64,000 nucleotides of DNA from positions 248,001 through 312,000 of the forward strand of contig NZ_JAWQFO010000001.1 in the NCBI RefSeq assembly GCF_033436665.1. Reading direction: 5' to 3'. Of the stretch, positions 46,573 through 54,777 are shown piece after piece. Source of the stretch: JAWQFO01 sp033436665 (lineage in GTDB: Bacteria > Pseudomonadota > Alphaproteobacteria > Rhodobacterales > Rhodobacteraceae). The position numbers were made by a program, and so were the translations under genes. The first letter of the stretch is position 1, and each line of letters starts with the position of its first letter. Below the pieces are notes generated by a model. The model saw nothing but the letters and a program-made list of their open reading frames with translations. It was not told where the DNA came from and searched no databases.

Positions 46573-47153
46573 GCCGCGCCGCCAAGCTGGAATTCGCGGC
46601 CGTGCGCGAATTCGGGTTCGAGCAGGCGGATGCTGATGGTTTCCACTCCATCCGTCCCGCCGGCGTGTTCGAGATAGGCCAGCGCCCCGTAGTCGTCGGC
46701 CATCGCGCGCAGAACCCCAACGGCGAGATGGCCGTATCCCGGAAGCGCGCCTTGGATCGACAGGCTGAAAAGATCGGGCGGGTGATCGCGCAGTTCCATG
46801 CGCGGCAAGGCAAGATCCGGCACCGCCAGACGCGCCCGGCCCGGCAGATCGTCGAGCGCATGCAGGAAATCGACGAAACACTCTCCGGTGAACCGCAGCA
46901 GTCGCCGCAGCGCCTCGGCGTTCGGATGCGAGACGAGGTAGGTTCCCAGATCCTCCATCAACTCGTCATAGGATCGGTCGAGCACGTCGCAAGCCGCCGC
47001 CAGAACCCGCGCCGTCACGGCGTCATCGTAATTCAGCATCGCCTCGAACTCGACGAAGTCGAGATCGGCGCGCTGCGCCGTGGCCGCCCATTGCGCGGGA
47101 CCATAGCTGTCTGTCACGAACCCCTGGATCGCCCGATTGAAAAGACCATGCAT
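46569..47153 (-). CDS. H-NOX (heme NO/O2-binding)-like sensor
   Basis: 194 residues with the H-NOX fold pattern: MHGLFNRAIQGFV at the N-terminus, LMEDLGTYLVSHPNAEALRRL (split near 65-90) and FVDFLHALDDLPGRARLAVPDL near 93-115. By eye alignment with guanylate cyclase beta and bacterial H-NOX, the heme-ligating His (LDxLHxR pattern) is Pro here. The YxSxR propionate motif reads TISIR, without Tyr. It may therefore not bind heme in the usual way. It is coupled to an HNOBA-GGDEF diguanylate cyclase, so it should control c-di-GMP. Confidence 0.82.
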   Translation of the reverse strand: MHGLFNRAIQGFVTDSYGPAQWAATAQRADLDFVEFEAMLNYDDAVTARVLAAACDVLDRSYDELMEDLGTYLVSHPNAEALRRLLRFTGECFVDFLHALDDLPGRARLAVPDLALPRMELRDHPPDLFSLSIQGALPGYGHLAVGVLRAMADDYGALAYLEHAGGTDGVETISIRLLEPEFAHGREFQLGGAA

Positions 47154-47239
47154 ATCAAAGCCACTCGCTGCCTCGGCACGCAGGTTGCCGTGAAGCGGTT
47201 AAGATATGCCTGACGACCCCGAAGGGCTCACCAGCTGTC

Positions 47240-48802
47240 TCAGAAATCGGTCGGCGCGCCGCCTTCGGCCTTGCGACGGGCGACGAAATCGGCGAGCTCG
47301 TCGCGGATCGCAACGTCCATCGGCGGTTCCTCGAAGCTCGCCACGATCTCTTTGAAGATCATGTGTGCGCGCTCCGGCGTCCAGATCCCGCCCGCCGCCT
47401 CCCAGCCCTCATAGTTCTTCCAGTCGCTGAGGAACGGCTGGTAAAACGCTGTTGCATAACGGTCTTGCGTGTGCTGGATGCCGAAGAAATGACCCGCGTT
47501 GCCGACCGACTTGATCGCGTCGATGGCGATCTCGTCCGGGCCGGTCGCGGTCAGCACGGGGTCCATGTAGCGCTGAATCTGCTGCAGCACCTCGCAGTCC
47601 ATGACGAATTTCTCGGGCGAGGCGATCAGCCCGCCTTCGAGCCAGCCGGCGGCGTGATAGACCATGTTGGTGCCCGACTGCACCGCCGCCCAGAGAGAGT
47701 TCGAGGTTTCCCACATCGCCTGACCGTCGGGCACGTTTGCCGCGCAGACCCCGCTCGATCGCATCGGCAGCCCGTAAAAACGCGCCAGCTGCCCGGTCAT
47801 CTGCGTCGCGCGCATGTATTCCGGCGTCCCGAAGGCCGGCGCGCCGGATTTCATGTCGACATTCGAGGTGAACGTGCCGATGGCACATGGTGCGCCGGGC
47901 CGGATGACCTGTGCCAGAACGATCGCGCAGAGCGCCTCGGCCAGCGATTGCGCGACCGCGCCGGCCATGGTGACCGGCGCCATGGCGCCCGCCAGCGTGA
48001 AGGGTGTCACCACCAGCCCCTGGCCGCGGCGCGCCAGCCGCATCCAGCCGTCGAGCATCGGAAAGTCGTGCTTGAGGGGCGAGGTGGAGTTGATGTTGGT
48101 ATACATCCGCGGCGTGGCCTCGAACTCCTCGTGGCTGAGCGCGCCTGCGATACGCACCATCTCCATGACGTCTTCGACCCGCTCTTTACCGAGGCTGTAG
48201 GCGTGCATGACCTTGTCGGTCAGCGTGAGCTTGTCGAAGAGCACATCGAGATGACGGGTCGAGGCGTGCAGGTCCACCGGCTCGACCGGATAGCCACCCG
48301 CGAAATGGATACAATTGAAATACTGTGTAAGTTTCAGAAGGTTGCGGCACATTTCTCGTGTGCCCGGGACCTTGGTGCCAAGGTCGAGATCCCAGTAGTT
48401 CGGCGGCGAGGACACGTTGCCGAAGACGATGTTGTTGCCGCCGATGGTGATTTGTCTTTCGAGGTTGCGCGGCGTCAGCGTGAAGCTCCGGGGCGCCTTC
48501 GCGACATGCTCCATCACCATGTCGCGGCCCATCCGCACGTTTTCGCCGTCGACCGTGCACCCCGCCTTGCGCAGGATCTCGGCGGCCTCGGGGTTGAGGA
48601 ACTCGATACCGATTTCCTCGAGAATGCGCATGGCCCCGTCGTGGATCGCCTGCACGCCGTCTTCGGTCAGCGGCTCCGTCGGCCGGTCGATGACCTTGGG
48701 CGGGTTCCACGGCATCTGCTCGATCACCGCCAACCCGCGCCGGCTCGCCGCGCCGGCGCGGCCGCCGGTCCGCGCCCTGCGTTTGGTGATCGTATCCGGC
48801 AT
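47240..48802 (-). CDS. MttB-family methyltransferase without pyrrolysine
   Basis: 520 residues. It matches the trimethylamine methyltransferase (MttB) superfamily, with EPLTEDGVQAIHDGAMRIL (about 42-60), GIEFLNPEAAEILRKAG, FGNVSSPPNYWD and GPDEIAIDAIKSVGNAGHF near the C-terminus. The frame is open throughout without an internal amber codon, so it belongs to the non-pyrrolysine group that includes glycine betaine methyltransferase MtgB. Members pass a methyl group from a quaternary amine to a corrinoid protein. No corrinoid protein or reactivase lies beside it. Confidence 0.83.
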   Translation of the reverse strand: MPDTITKRRARTGGRAGAASRRGLAVIEQMPWNPPKVIDRPTEPLTEDGVQAIHDGAMRILEEIGIEFLNPEAAEILRKAGCTVDGENVRMGRDMVMEHVAKAPRSFTLTPRNLERQITIGGNNIVFGNVSSPPNYWDLDLGTKVPGTREMCRNLLKLTQYFNCIHFAGGYPVEPVDLHASTRHLDVLFDKLTLTDKVMHAYSLGKERVEDVMEMVRIAGALSHEEFEATPRMYTNINSTSPLKHDFPMLDGWMRLARRGQGLVVTPFTLAGAMAPVTMAGAVAQSLAEALCAIVLAQVIRPGAPCAIGTFTSNVDMKSGAPAFGTPEYMRATQMTGQLARFYGLPMRSSGVCAANVPDGQAMWETSNSLWAAVQSGTNMVYHAAGWLEGGLIASPEKFVMDCEVLQQIQRYMDPVLTATGPDEIAIDAIKSVGNAGHFFGIQHTQDRYATAFYQPFLSDWKNYEGWEAAGGIWTPERAHMIFKEIVASFEEPPMDVAIRDELADFVARRKAEGGAPTDF

Positions 48803-48916
48803 TCGTCAGCCCTCCGATGCGTCGCGCTCGGCGTCAGCACACAGCATGCGCGCCGGACGATCCTATCCGTTCGCGACCGTGGGTGTCGTTTTCCGCCGCG
48901 CTGCGCCGGATTGAAC

Positions 48917-49615
48917 TCAGCCGAGGCTGTCGAGCCATCCCGTCAGGCCGGACACGTCGTCGAGCACCACGTCGGCCAGGGGTGCAAGCCGTGCGCGTGG
49001 GGTCAACCCAGTTAGAACGGCAACACAGGTCATGCCGGCCGCCCTGCCTGCCACGAGGTCATGGGGACTGTCACCAACCATTGCGATGCGCGCGGGCGCC
49101 AGATCGCAGGCATGGGCAAAGGCAAGGAGCTGCCCCGGACCCGGCTTCGCGCCATGCCCGCTGTCGAAGCCGGCGATGAAATCGAAGAACCCGGTGATGC
49201 CCGCGGCCTCGAGATGAACGCGCGCCGGGGCCTCGGTATCGTTGGTGGCGACCCCAAGACGCAGGCCACGCGCGCGGAGCCCGCCCAGGAGCGGGACAAG
49301 CGGAACCGCCTCGACCTGCGGCGCGCGGGCGGCCTCGAGGTCGATGACCTGCTGGATCTCAATGCGCGTCATCTCGGGCAGATGCGGGCGCAGCGCTTCG
49401 GTCACCTCCGCCGCGGTGCCGGCGATGGCGATGCTGTCGGGCGCGAATTGCGCATTGACGACATCAAAGCCGATCGCATCGCCCAGCCGCGCAGCGTGCT
49501 CATGTTCGCCCTGCGCCAGGCGCACCATCAACGCCTGCGCCCAGGCACCCCATGTCGCCTTGAAGTCGAAGAGCGTGCCGTCCTTGTCGAAAAGGATCGC
49601 CGAGGGCGCAATCAT
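48917..49615 (-). CDS. HAD-family phosphatase (phosphoglycolate phosphatase-like)
   Basis: 232 residues from ATG 49615, overlapping the DUF3572 stop by ATGA. HAD motifs: ILFDKDGTLFD (residues 7-17), GVATNDTEAP (motif II Thr/Asn), KPGPGQLLAFA (Lys, motif III) and MVGDSPHDLVAGRAAG (motif IV). A helical cap lies between motifs I and II. It hydrolyses small phosphate esters; phosphoglycolate phosphatase is the nearest named relative. Confidence 0.85.
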   Translation of the reverse strand: MIAPSAILFDKDGTLFDFKATWGAWAQALMVRLAQGEHEHAARLGDAIGFDVVNAQFAPDSIAIAGTAAEVTEALRPHLPEMTRIEIQQVIDLEAARAPQVEAVPLVPLLGGLRARGLRLGVATNDTEAPARVHLEAAGITGFFDFIAGFDSGHGAKPGPGQLLAFAHACDLAPARIAMVGDSPHDLVAGRAAGMTCVAVLTGLTPRARLAPLADVVLDDVSGLTGWLDSLG

Positions 49616-49896
49616 GTCCAGTGCACCTGATCGCCGCCGGGCAGCGCCTGGCGCGCCGCCGCGATGGTCTCGAACGGCATCTGAAGGGCCTCGCACGCGC
49701 GCCGCACCCATGCATCGTCGAGCAGAATGAAATCGAGGACCGCGCCGAGGAACATCGGATCCGCGGCCCCCGCCCTGAGATCCGCTTCGGACGCCCCTGT
49801 CGAGCCCAGGAACACCGGCAGCATGTCCTCTTCGCCGACGAGCCAGCCCAGCACATGCAGCGCCGTGGTTTCGGCGGCGGATCGCGACAGGGTCAT
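49612..49896 (-). CDS. DUF3572 protein
   Basis: 94 residues, with ALHVLGWLVGEEDMLPVFLGSTGAS near 11-35 and AVLDFILLDDAWVRRAC near 51-67, the DUF3572 family pattern. It is acidic and helical, without a signal peptide. Function unknown. It is translated with the HAD phosphatase downstream (ATGA overlap) and diverges from the PleD-like gene. The family is common in alphaproteobacteria. Confidence 0.78.
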   Translation of the reverse strand: MTLSRSAAETTALHVLGWLVGEEDMLPVFLGSTGASEADLRAGAADPMFLGAVLDFILLDDAWVRRACEALQMPFETIAAARQALPGGDQVHWT

Positions 49897-49989
49897 GCGA
49901 ACTCCATTTCAATTGAATGTGCAACGCTTTGTTAACCAATTCACCGCCAATGTCGACGCGTGAAGGTCGACCTTTCTGGGGCGTGGTGC

Positions 49990-51393
49990 GTGCAGGGCAA
50001 GATACTCATCGTCGATGCAATCTCTACCAATCGGATCGTGCTCAAGGTCAAGCTGGCATCCGCCTTCTACGAAATCATGCAGGCCAGCAGCGGCGAAGAG
50101 GCGTTCGCCCTCGCGACGTGGCACGATCCGGATCTGGTGATCTGCGCGATGGAACTGCCCGATTGCGATGCCGCGGACCTCTGCGCGCGCCTGCATGCCA
50201 ATTCGCGCACCAGCGCGGTTCCGATGATGGTCATCGGCACCCGGCCCAATTCGGCCGCGCGTCTCAGGGCGCTTTCGGCAGGAGTACTGGACGTCATGCA
50301 CAAGCCCCTCGACGACACGCTGCTTCTGGCACGGGTCCGCAGCCTGATCCGGGCGCACAACACGGCGGCCGAGTGGCAGCTTCGCGACGACACCTCGCGC
50401 GCCCTGGGATTCGCCGAGGAGATGGCCGATTTCGGACCGCCCGGCGAGACCGTGATCGTGTCGACCGAACAGGACAGCGCGCGCGAATGGATCGGCGAAT
50501 TGCAGCCGCTGCTGCGCAGCACCATCGCGCTGACCGCGCCCGACCGCGCGCTGCGTGATCTCAACCCCGAAAAGGTTCCGGACGTCTTCGTGCTCGCGCT
50601 CAGCAGCAGCGAGCATCACAGCGGCGACGTGCTGCGCCTGCTGGCGGCGATCCGGGCAACGAATTCGACGCGACACGCCGGGATCCTGGTGTTGCAGACC
50701 CGGATCGACGCGGGCCTCGGGGCCTATGCGCTTGACCTCGGTGCCGACGACCTGATGACCGACGGCTTCGACGCCGCGGAACTGGCGCTGCGCGTGAAGG
50801 CGATGATGCGCCGCAAGCGCATCGCCGACCAATTGCGCGCCACGGTCCGGACCGGGCTGCAGGCGGCGGTTTCGGACCCGCTGACCGGATTGCGCAACCG
50901 GCGCTACGCAATGCCGCATCTGGCGCGGGTGGCCGAACACGCCCGGGCCACAGGGCGGTCCTTCGCGGTCATGCTCGCCGATCTCGACCATTTCAAGCAG
51001 ATCAACGACCTCTACGGCCATGCCTCCGGCGACGCGGTGCTGGTCGAGACCGCGCGACGGCTTTGCGCGGATCTGCGACCGGCAGACCTGGTGGCACGCA
51101 TCGGCGGCGAGGAGTTCCTGATCGTCATGCCCTCGACCACCATCGCCGAAGCCCGGACCGCGGCGGGCCGCCTTTGCCAAACCATCGGTGCGGACCCGTT
51201 TCGCGTTCCGGCTACGCGCGACCCGATCAAGGTGACGGTGTCGATCGGACTTGCCATCGGCGGGAGGGCCGACGGGGCCGGATTGCGGGGCGAGAATGGC
51301 GCCGAGGCGATCCTCGCGGCGGCCGACAAGGCGCTGTACGAGGCCAAGAGCCAGGGCCGGAACCAGGTCACACTGAGCCGCCCCGCTGCGTGA
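49990..51393 (+). CDS. PleD-like diguanylate cyclase with degenerate receivers
   Basis: 467 residues from GTG 49990 (QGKILIVDAIS...); a GTG at 49960 would add 10 residues. Two receiver-like domains (about 3-115 and 145-265) precede a GGDEF domain (about 300-460), the architecture of PleD. The first receiver reads LIVDAIS and LVICAMELPD, where PleD has LIVDD and a phosphoacceptor Asp. The second reads VFVLALSSS. Both thus lack the Asp. The Lys (VMHKPLDD) remains. The cyclase site IGGEEF and an I-site RPAD five residues earlier are intact. Probably a constitutive or otherwise regulated c-di-GMP synthase. Confidence 0.85.
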   Translation: MQGKILIVDAISTNRIVLKVKLASAFYEIMQASSGEEAFALATWHDPDLVICAMELPDCDAADLCARLHANSRTSAVPMMVIGTRPNSAARLRALSAGVLDVMHKPLDDTLLLARVRSLIRAHNTAAEWQLRDDTSRALGFAEEMADFGPPGETVIVSTEQDSAREWIGELQPLLRSTIALTAPDRALRDLNPEKVPDVFVLALSSSEHHSGDVLRLLAAIRATNSTRHAGILVLQTRIDAGLGAYALDLGADDLMTDGFDAAELALRVKAMMRRKRIADQLRATVRTGLQAAVSDPLTGLRNRRYAMPHLARVAEHARATGRSFAVMLADLDHFKQINDLYGHASGDAVLVETARRLCADLRPADLVARIGGEEFLIVMPSTTIAEARTAAGRLCQTIGADPFRVPATRDPIKVTVSIGLAIGGRADGAGLRGENGAEAILAAADKALYEAKSQGRNQVTLSRPAA

Positions 51394-51407
51394 CCAGGCC
51401 TCCGCGA

Positions 51408-51425
51408 AGCCCCGTTTCCGGGGCT
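51408..51425. terminator. Hairpin between convergent genes
   Basis: AGCCCCG and CGGGGCT form a 7-bp stem with a TTTC loop between the convergent PleD-like and periplasmic-sensor genes. There is no long T-run; it probably ends transcription from both sides. Confidence 0.5.
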
Positions 51426-51433
51426 CGCAGCCT

Positions 51434-51931
51434 TCAGTCGCGTCCGCGCCGGGGTTTCCGCTCGAGCAACTCCGAGACGCGTGCCGCGTAGGCGGTGCGC
51501 GCCTCGGCATCCATCCGAAGGACCTGTTCGAGCCAGGCCTCCTGCACGCGGCTCTGGACCCGCGCGCCAAGCGCGGTTTGTCGCGCCATCAACGCGTTCA
51601 GCGCCGCGGGATCGAGCGGATCCTGTTGCAGAACCTCGAGCACCTTGCGCTCGAGCATCCGGCGCTCGGCGCGGGCGGCTTCGCGGTCTTCATGCGCGTC
51701 GCGGAACGTCGCCCGCAGCGCGTCGCGCGACTCGTCCGGAAGGGCGCGCACGAAGGCAAAGCCCCGCCCCCCCGGCCCGTCATGGCCGTCGCGCTTGTGC
51801 CCGGGCCCGTCGTGGCGCCAGGCCACGCCTGCGATCGTGCCCACGACCAGCAGGTTGAGCGCCAGCGACAGCACCAGGATGGGCTTGAGCCAGCGTCCCG
51901 GCCGCGTCGTTCCTTCCGGCTTATCCGGCAT
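51434..51931 (-). CDS. Periplasmic heavy-metal-sensor-like protein (Spy/CnrX type)
   Basis: 165 residues. A cytoplasmic Pro/Arg-rich start, one membrane helix (about 17-36) and a His/Asp-rich linker (RHDGPGHKRDGHDGPG) lead to a helical periplasmic domain (about 60-160) rich in Arg, Glu and Ala. This pattern fits the periplasmic heavy metal sensor/Spy-like family. The linker could bind metal. It overlaps the anti-sigma gene by 11 nt, so it is the third gene of a sigma/anti-sigma/sensor operon. Confidence 0.72.
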   Translation of the reverse strand: MPDKPEGTTRPGRWLKPILVLSLALNLLVVGTIAGVAWRHDGPGHKRDGHDGPGGRGFAFVRALPDESRDALRATFRDAHEDREAARAERRMLERKVLEVLQQDPLDPAALNALMARQTALGARVQSRVQEAWLEQVLRMDAEARTAYAARVSELLERKPRRGRD

Positions 51932-52316
51932 CGTCGAACCCTTCCTCGATTTGCCAGCCGAGACCGGTCAGATCCATCAACTCGGCCTCCGCATCCACTG
52001 CCGCATCGCCGTAAAGCACCGTCTCGACGCCGGGCACCATCGCGGGGTTGCTGACGCCGATCCAGAACCCGGCACAGACAGCGACGGCGAGCCCCCCGGC
52101 CGCGCGCCAGCCCCTGAGCGCCTGCCGCAGCCGGTTGCCAAGGCCCGACCGGTCCTGCCTCGTGGCCGGTTCGAAGCGTCTCGAGCCTTGCGCGGCCCGG
52201 GCATCTGCCAGAACCCGTGCGGCAAGATCGGCCGAGGGTTCGGGCGGTGCCGCGCGGGCTGCCGCGAACAGGGCATCGAGCCCTGCGATATCGTCCTTCG
52301 GATCAGGTGTCGTCAT
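51921..52316 (-). CDS. Putative anti-sigma factor, single membrane helix
   Basis: 131 residues. The first 75 form a cytoplasmic region (DALFAAARAAPPEPSADLAARVLADA), followed by a membrane helix (about 76-93, AGGLAVAVCAGFWIGV) and a short acidic periplasmic tail ending IEEGFDDAG. The size, topology and 14-nt overlap with the ECF sigma gene upstream identify it as a likely membrane anti-sigma factor, though no zinc-binding motif is present. It probably sequesters the sigma factor until the periplasmic partner signals. Confidence 0.65.
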   Translation of the reverse strand: MTTPDPKDDIAGLDALFAAARAAPPEPSADLAARVLADARAAQGSRRFEPATRQDRSGLGNRLRQALRGWRAAGGLAVAVCAGFWIGVSNPAMVPGVETVLYGDAAVDAEAELMDLTGLGWQIEEGFDDAG

Positions 52317-52902
52317 CTTCGTACCCCAGTTCGGTCCGGCGCGCGGCCAGCGTGGCCGCCAGCGCCCGTTTGCCGCGCGCGGTCAGGCTTTCCACCGCGC
52401 GCACGTTCAATTCCATGATCCCGGCGATTTCCGGGTTCGACAGCCCCTCGATGTGGCGCAGCACCACCGCCTGCCGTTGTCGCTCGGGCAACGTATCAAG
52501 TGCGGCCTGCAGCGCATCGAACCGGGCCCGCGCCTGCATCGTCTCGGCAGGCCCCGGAGCGGGGTCCGCCGGTTCCTCGACGGCGTCGAGCGCCATCCCG
52601 CGGCGCTTGCGTTGCCGGTCGATGCACAGGTTCGCCGTCACCCGGTAGAGCCAGGTCGTCACCTGCGCCTCTCCGGGGCGCCAGTCCGGCGCGATCCGCC
52701 AGAGGCGCAGCAACGCCTCCTGCGCCACGTCCTCGGCCTCGACCCTGTCGCCCAGCAGCCGGGCCGCGTGGGAATAGACCCGCGGCAGCAACCGCTCGGT
52801 CAGCAGCCGCGCCGCCCGATCGTCGCCGGCGGCGTAAAGCGACAGCAGCGCGTCATCGTCAAGGCTCGCACGGGTGTCCAGCGGCATTTGCATGTCCGTC
52901 AT
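52303..52902 (-). CDS. ECF-type RNA polymerase sigma factor
   Basis: 199 residues. Region 2 (about 25-95) has RVYSHAARLLGDRVEAEDVAQEALLRLWR (split motif) and region 4 (about 130-180) has LPERQRQAVVLRHIEGLSNPEIAGIM with a helix-turn-helix. It directs RNA polymerase to a stress regulon. It starts an operon with an overlapping anti-sigma gene and a periplasmic metal-sensor-like gene. An EF-hand gene lies 50 nt upstream on the same strand and may be a target or partner. Confidence 0.88.
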   Translation of the reverse strand: MTDMQMPLDTRASLDDDALLSLYAAGDDRAARLLTERLLPRVYSHAARLLGDRVEAEDVAQEALLRLWRIAPDWRPGEAQVTTWLYRVTANLCIDRQRKRRGMALDAVEEPADPAPGPAETMQARARFDALQAALDTLPERQRQAVVLRHIEGLSNPEIAGIMELNVRAVESLTARGKRALAATLAARRTELGYEDDDT

Positions 52903-52952
52903 CGTTAGAAGCCCGCGGCGCCGTCTTCAAGCGCCGCGGGAAACCGGCGGGA

Positions 52953-53408
52953 TCAGTCCCCTTGGTTCTCGCCCGGGCCGCGGCCGCTGCGGTGGCCGCG
53001 CATCTTCTTGCGCGCCTCGCGGAACTCCTGTCGCGTGATGGCGCCGTCGCCATCCGCATCGAGCCTGTCGAACCCGCCGCGCGCCTCGGCCCCGGCCAAC
53101 AACTCGGCCTCCGAAAGCCTGCCGTCGCCGTCGGTATCGACACGTTTCAGCATCGCATCGACCATCCCGGTCGCACGCGCGCTCGCCGCCGCAATCATCT
53201 CGTCGCGGGTCAGGAACCCGTCGTTGTCAGTGTCGGCATCCTGCATCCGTGCCTTGCCGCGCGCCTGCATCTCCCCGCGGGTCACCTTGCCGTCGCCATC
53301 CGCATCGAGCTGTCGAAAATGGCCTCGGCCTTCACTGGCGACGGCGGACTGCGCGGTCACCGCCAGTGTGGCGGCCAGCCCGGCGGCGAGCAGAGTGGAG
53401 AGTTTCAT
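52953..53408 (-). CDS. Periplasmic EF-hand calcium-binding protein
   Basis: 151 residues. A signal peptide (KLSTLLAAGLAATLAVTAQSAVA) is followed by four EF-hand loops: DADGDGKVTRGE, DTDNDGFLTRDE, DTDGDGRLSEAE and DADGDGAITRQE, each with the expected acidic positions. A His/Arg-rich C-terminus follows. It probably binds calcium in the periplasm. It lies on the same strand just upstream of the ECF sigma operon, but the link is only positional. Confidence 0.83.
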   Translation of the reverse strand: MKLSTLLAAGLAATLAVTAQSAVASEGRGHFRQLDADGDGKVTRGEMQARGKARMQDADTDNDGFLTRDEMIAAASARATGMVDAMLKRVDTDGDGRLSEAELLAGAEARGGFDRLDADGDGAITRQEFREARKKMRGHRSGRGPGENQGD

Positions 53409-53609
53409 GATATCCTACCTCTTGTTTTACTGGTTCCAGGTCGTGGTCTGCGCGGTGATTCCCGACGCGTCACATCCACTCTTACGGGCGCCGTGCGATT
53501 TCCCGTCGCCGCGCCGACGAATTTCGCGGCATCCCGCCGCAGATACCCAGAGCGCCCTTTCCTTTTGCCCGTCATCGGCGCAGACCGGAGGGACCACAGG
53601 AACTTCGTC

Positions 53610-54017
53610 ATGACCGACCTCCCCTTGCAGTCCCCGGCTCACCGCGAGACCGAAGAGCGCAGCGCCCGCTGGGCGATGCTGCGCGGCTGGCACCGCAAGT
53701 GCCCGGCCTGCGGCAAGGGTCCGCTGCTGCGGTCCTACCTCAAGGTCAACGATCATTGCGCCGTCTGCCGCCAGGAGTTCTTTCACCATCGTGCCGACGA
53801 CGGCCCTGCCTATCTCACGATCTTTATCGTCGGTCACATCATGGCCCCGCTTCTGCACTTCGCCTTCGTGACTTGGCGGCCGGAACCGCTGACGCTCTTT
53901 ACCATTTTCGCGGTTGGAAGCGTGGGTTTGTCGCTGTACCTTCTGCCGAGGCTCAAAGGCGCGATCGTAGGTTTCCAGTGGGCGCGCCGCATGGGCGGCT
54001 TCGGCGGCGGTCGCTGA
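53610..54017 (+). CDS. DUF983 protein with zinc-ribbon-like cysteines
   Basis: 135 residues from ATG 53610 (GGAACTTCGTC upstream); a long frame from 52500 is shadow of the sigma gene. Two CxxC pairs, CPACGKG (about 31-37) and CAVCRQE (about 50-56), suggest zinc binding, then two membrane helices (about 68-88 and 95-113). This is the DUF983 family. Function unknown. A NUDIX gene follows after 37 nt on the same strand. Confidence 0.83.
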   Translation: MTDLPLQSPAHRETEERSARWAMLRGWHRKCPACGKGPLLRSYLKVNDHCAVCRQEFFHHRADDGPAYLTIFIVGHIMAPLLHFAFVTWRPEPLTLFTIFAVGSVGLSLYLLPRLKGAIVGFQWARRMGGFGGGR

Positions 54018-54054
54018 ACCGTCCGGCCCCCGAGGCAGCAGCAGGACCGACGCC

Positions 54055-54768
54055 GTGACCGAAGGCTCCCCGATCGACAAGACCGCCGTGCGCGACGCCG
54101 CGACCGTGATCGTTTTGCGCGACCGGGCCCACGCACCGCGTATTTTGATGGGCCAGCGCGGCGCAAAGGCGGCCTTCATGCCCAACAAGTTCGTCTTTCC
54201 CGGGGGCGCCGTGGATGCCGACGACGCCGCCATCGCCCTTGCCGGCGCCTTGCCCGAGCCCTGCGCGACACGTCTCGACGAAGGCACGCGCCCCGGTCTC
54301 GGCCCGGCGCTGGCCGCCGCCGCGATCCGCGAACTCTGGGAAGAAACCGGGCTGGTGCTGGGCCGTCCCGGCAGCTGGCAGGGACCGGTCCCGACCGACT
54401 GGGCAGCCTTCGCCGCAACCGGCCATGTCCCCGATCCAACAAACCTGCAATTCGTCTTCCGAGCGCTGACGCCGCCGGGTCGCCCGCGCCGCTTCGACGC
54501 GCGCTTCTTTCTCGTCGATGCCGACGATCTCGCCAGCGATCCGGACGATTTCTCCGCCGCCTCCGACGAGCTGTCGCACCTGCAATGGGTCGACCTTTCA
54601 GAGGCGCGCGCCTTCGACATGCCGTTCATCACCGAGGTCGTGCTGGCCGAAATCCAGGCCCGCGTCGATGACCGCGCGGCCCCCGAAAGCGTGCCGTTCT
54701 TCCGCAACGACGACGAGCAAAGCCTGTTCCTGCGCCTGCGCGGCCACGTCATGCCCGGCGACGCGTGA
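54055..54768 (+). CDS. NUDIX hydrolase
   Basis: 237 residues from GTG 54055 with AGGA at the right distance. The NUDIX core is visible: FPGGAVDADD (about 43-52) and, after an insertion of about 35 residues, AAAIRELWEETGLVLG (about 84-99), carrying the REXXEE metal site. The insertion between G and RE segments and the total length resemble the long NUDIX proteins of the CoA pyrophosphatase-like/NUDT19 group. It hydrolyses a nucleotide or CoA derivative in the cytoplasm. Confidence 0.85.
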   Translation: MTEGSPIDKTAVRDAATVIVLRDRAHAPRILMGQRGAKAAFMPNKFVFPGGAVDADDAAIALAGALPEPCATRLDEGTRPGLGPALAAAAIRELWEETGLVLGRPGSWQGPVPTDWAAFAATGHVPDPTNLQFVFRALTPPGRPRRFDARFFLVDADDLASDPDDFSAASDELSHLQWVDLSEARAFDMPFITEVVLAEIQARVDDRAAPESVPFFRNDDEQSLFLRLRGHVMPGDA

Positions 54769-54777
54769 CCGCCGGTT

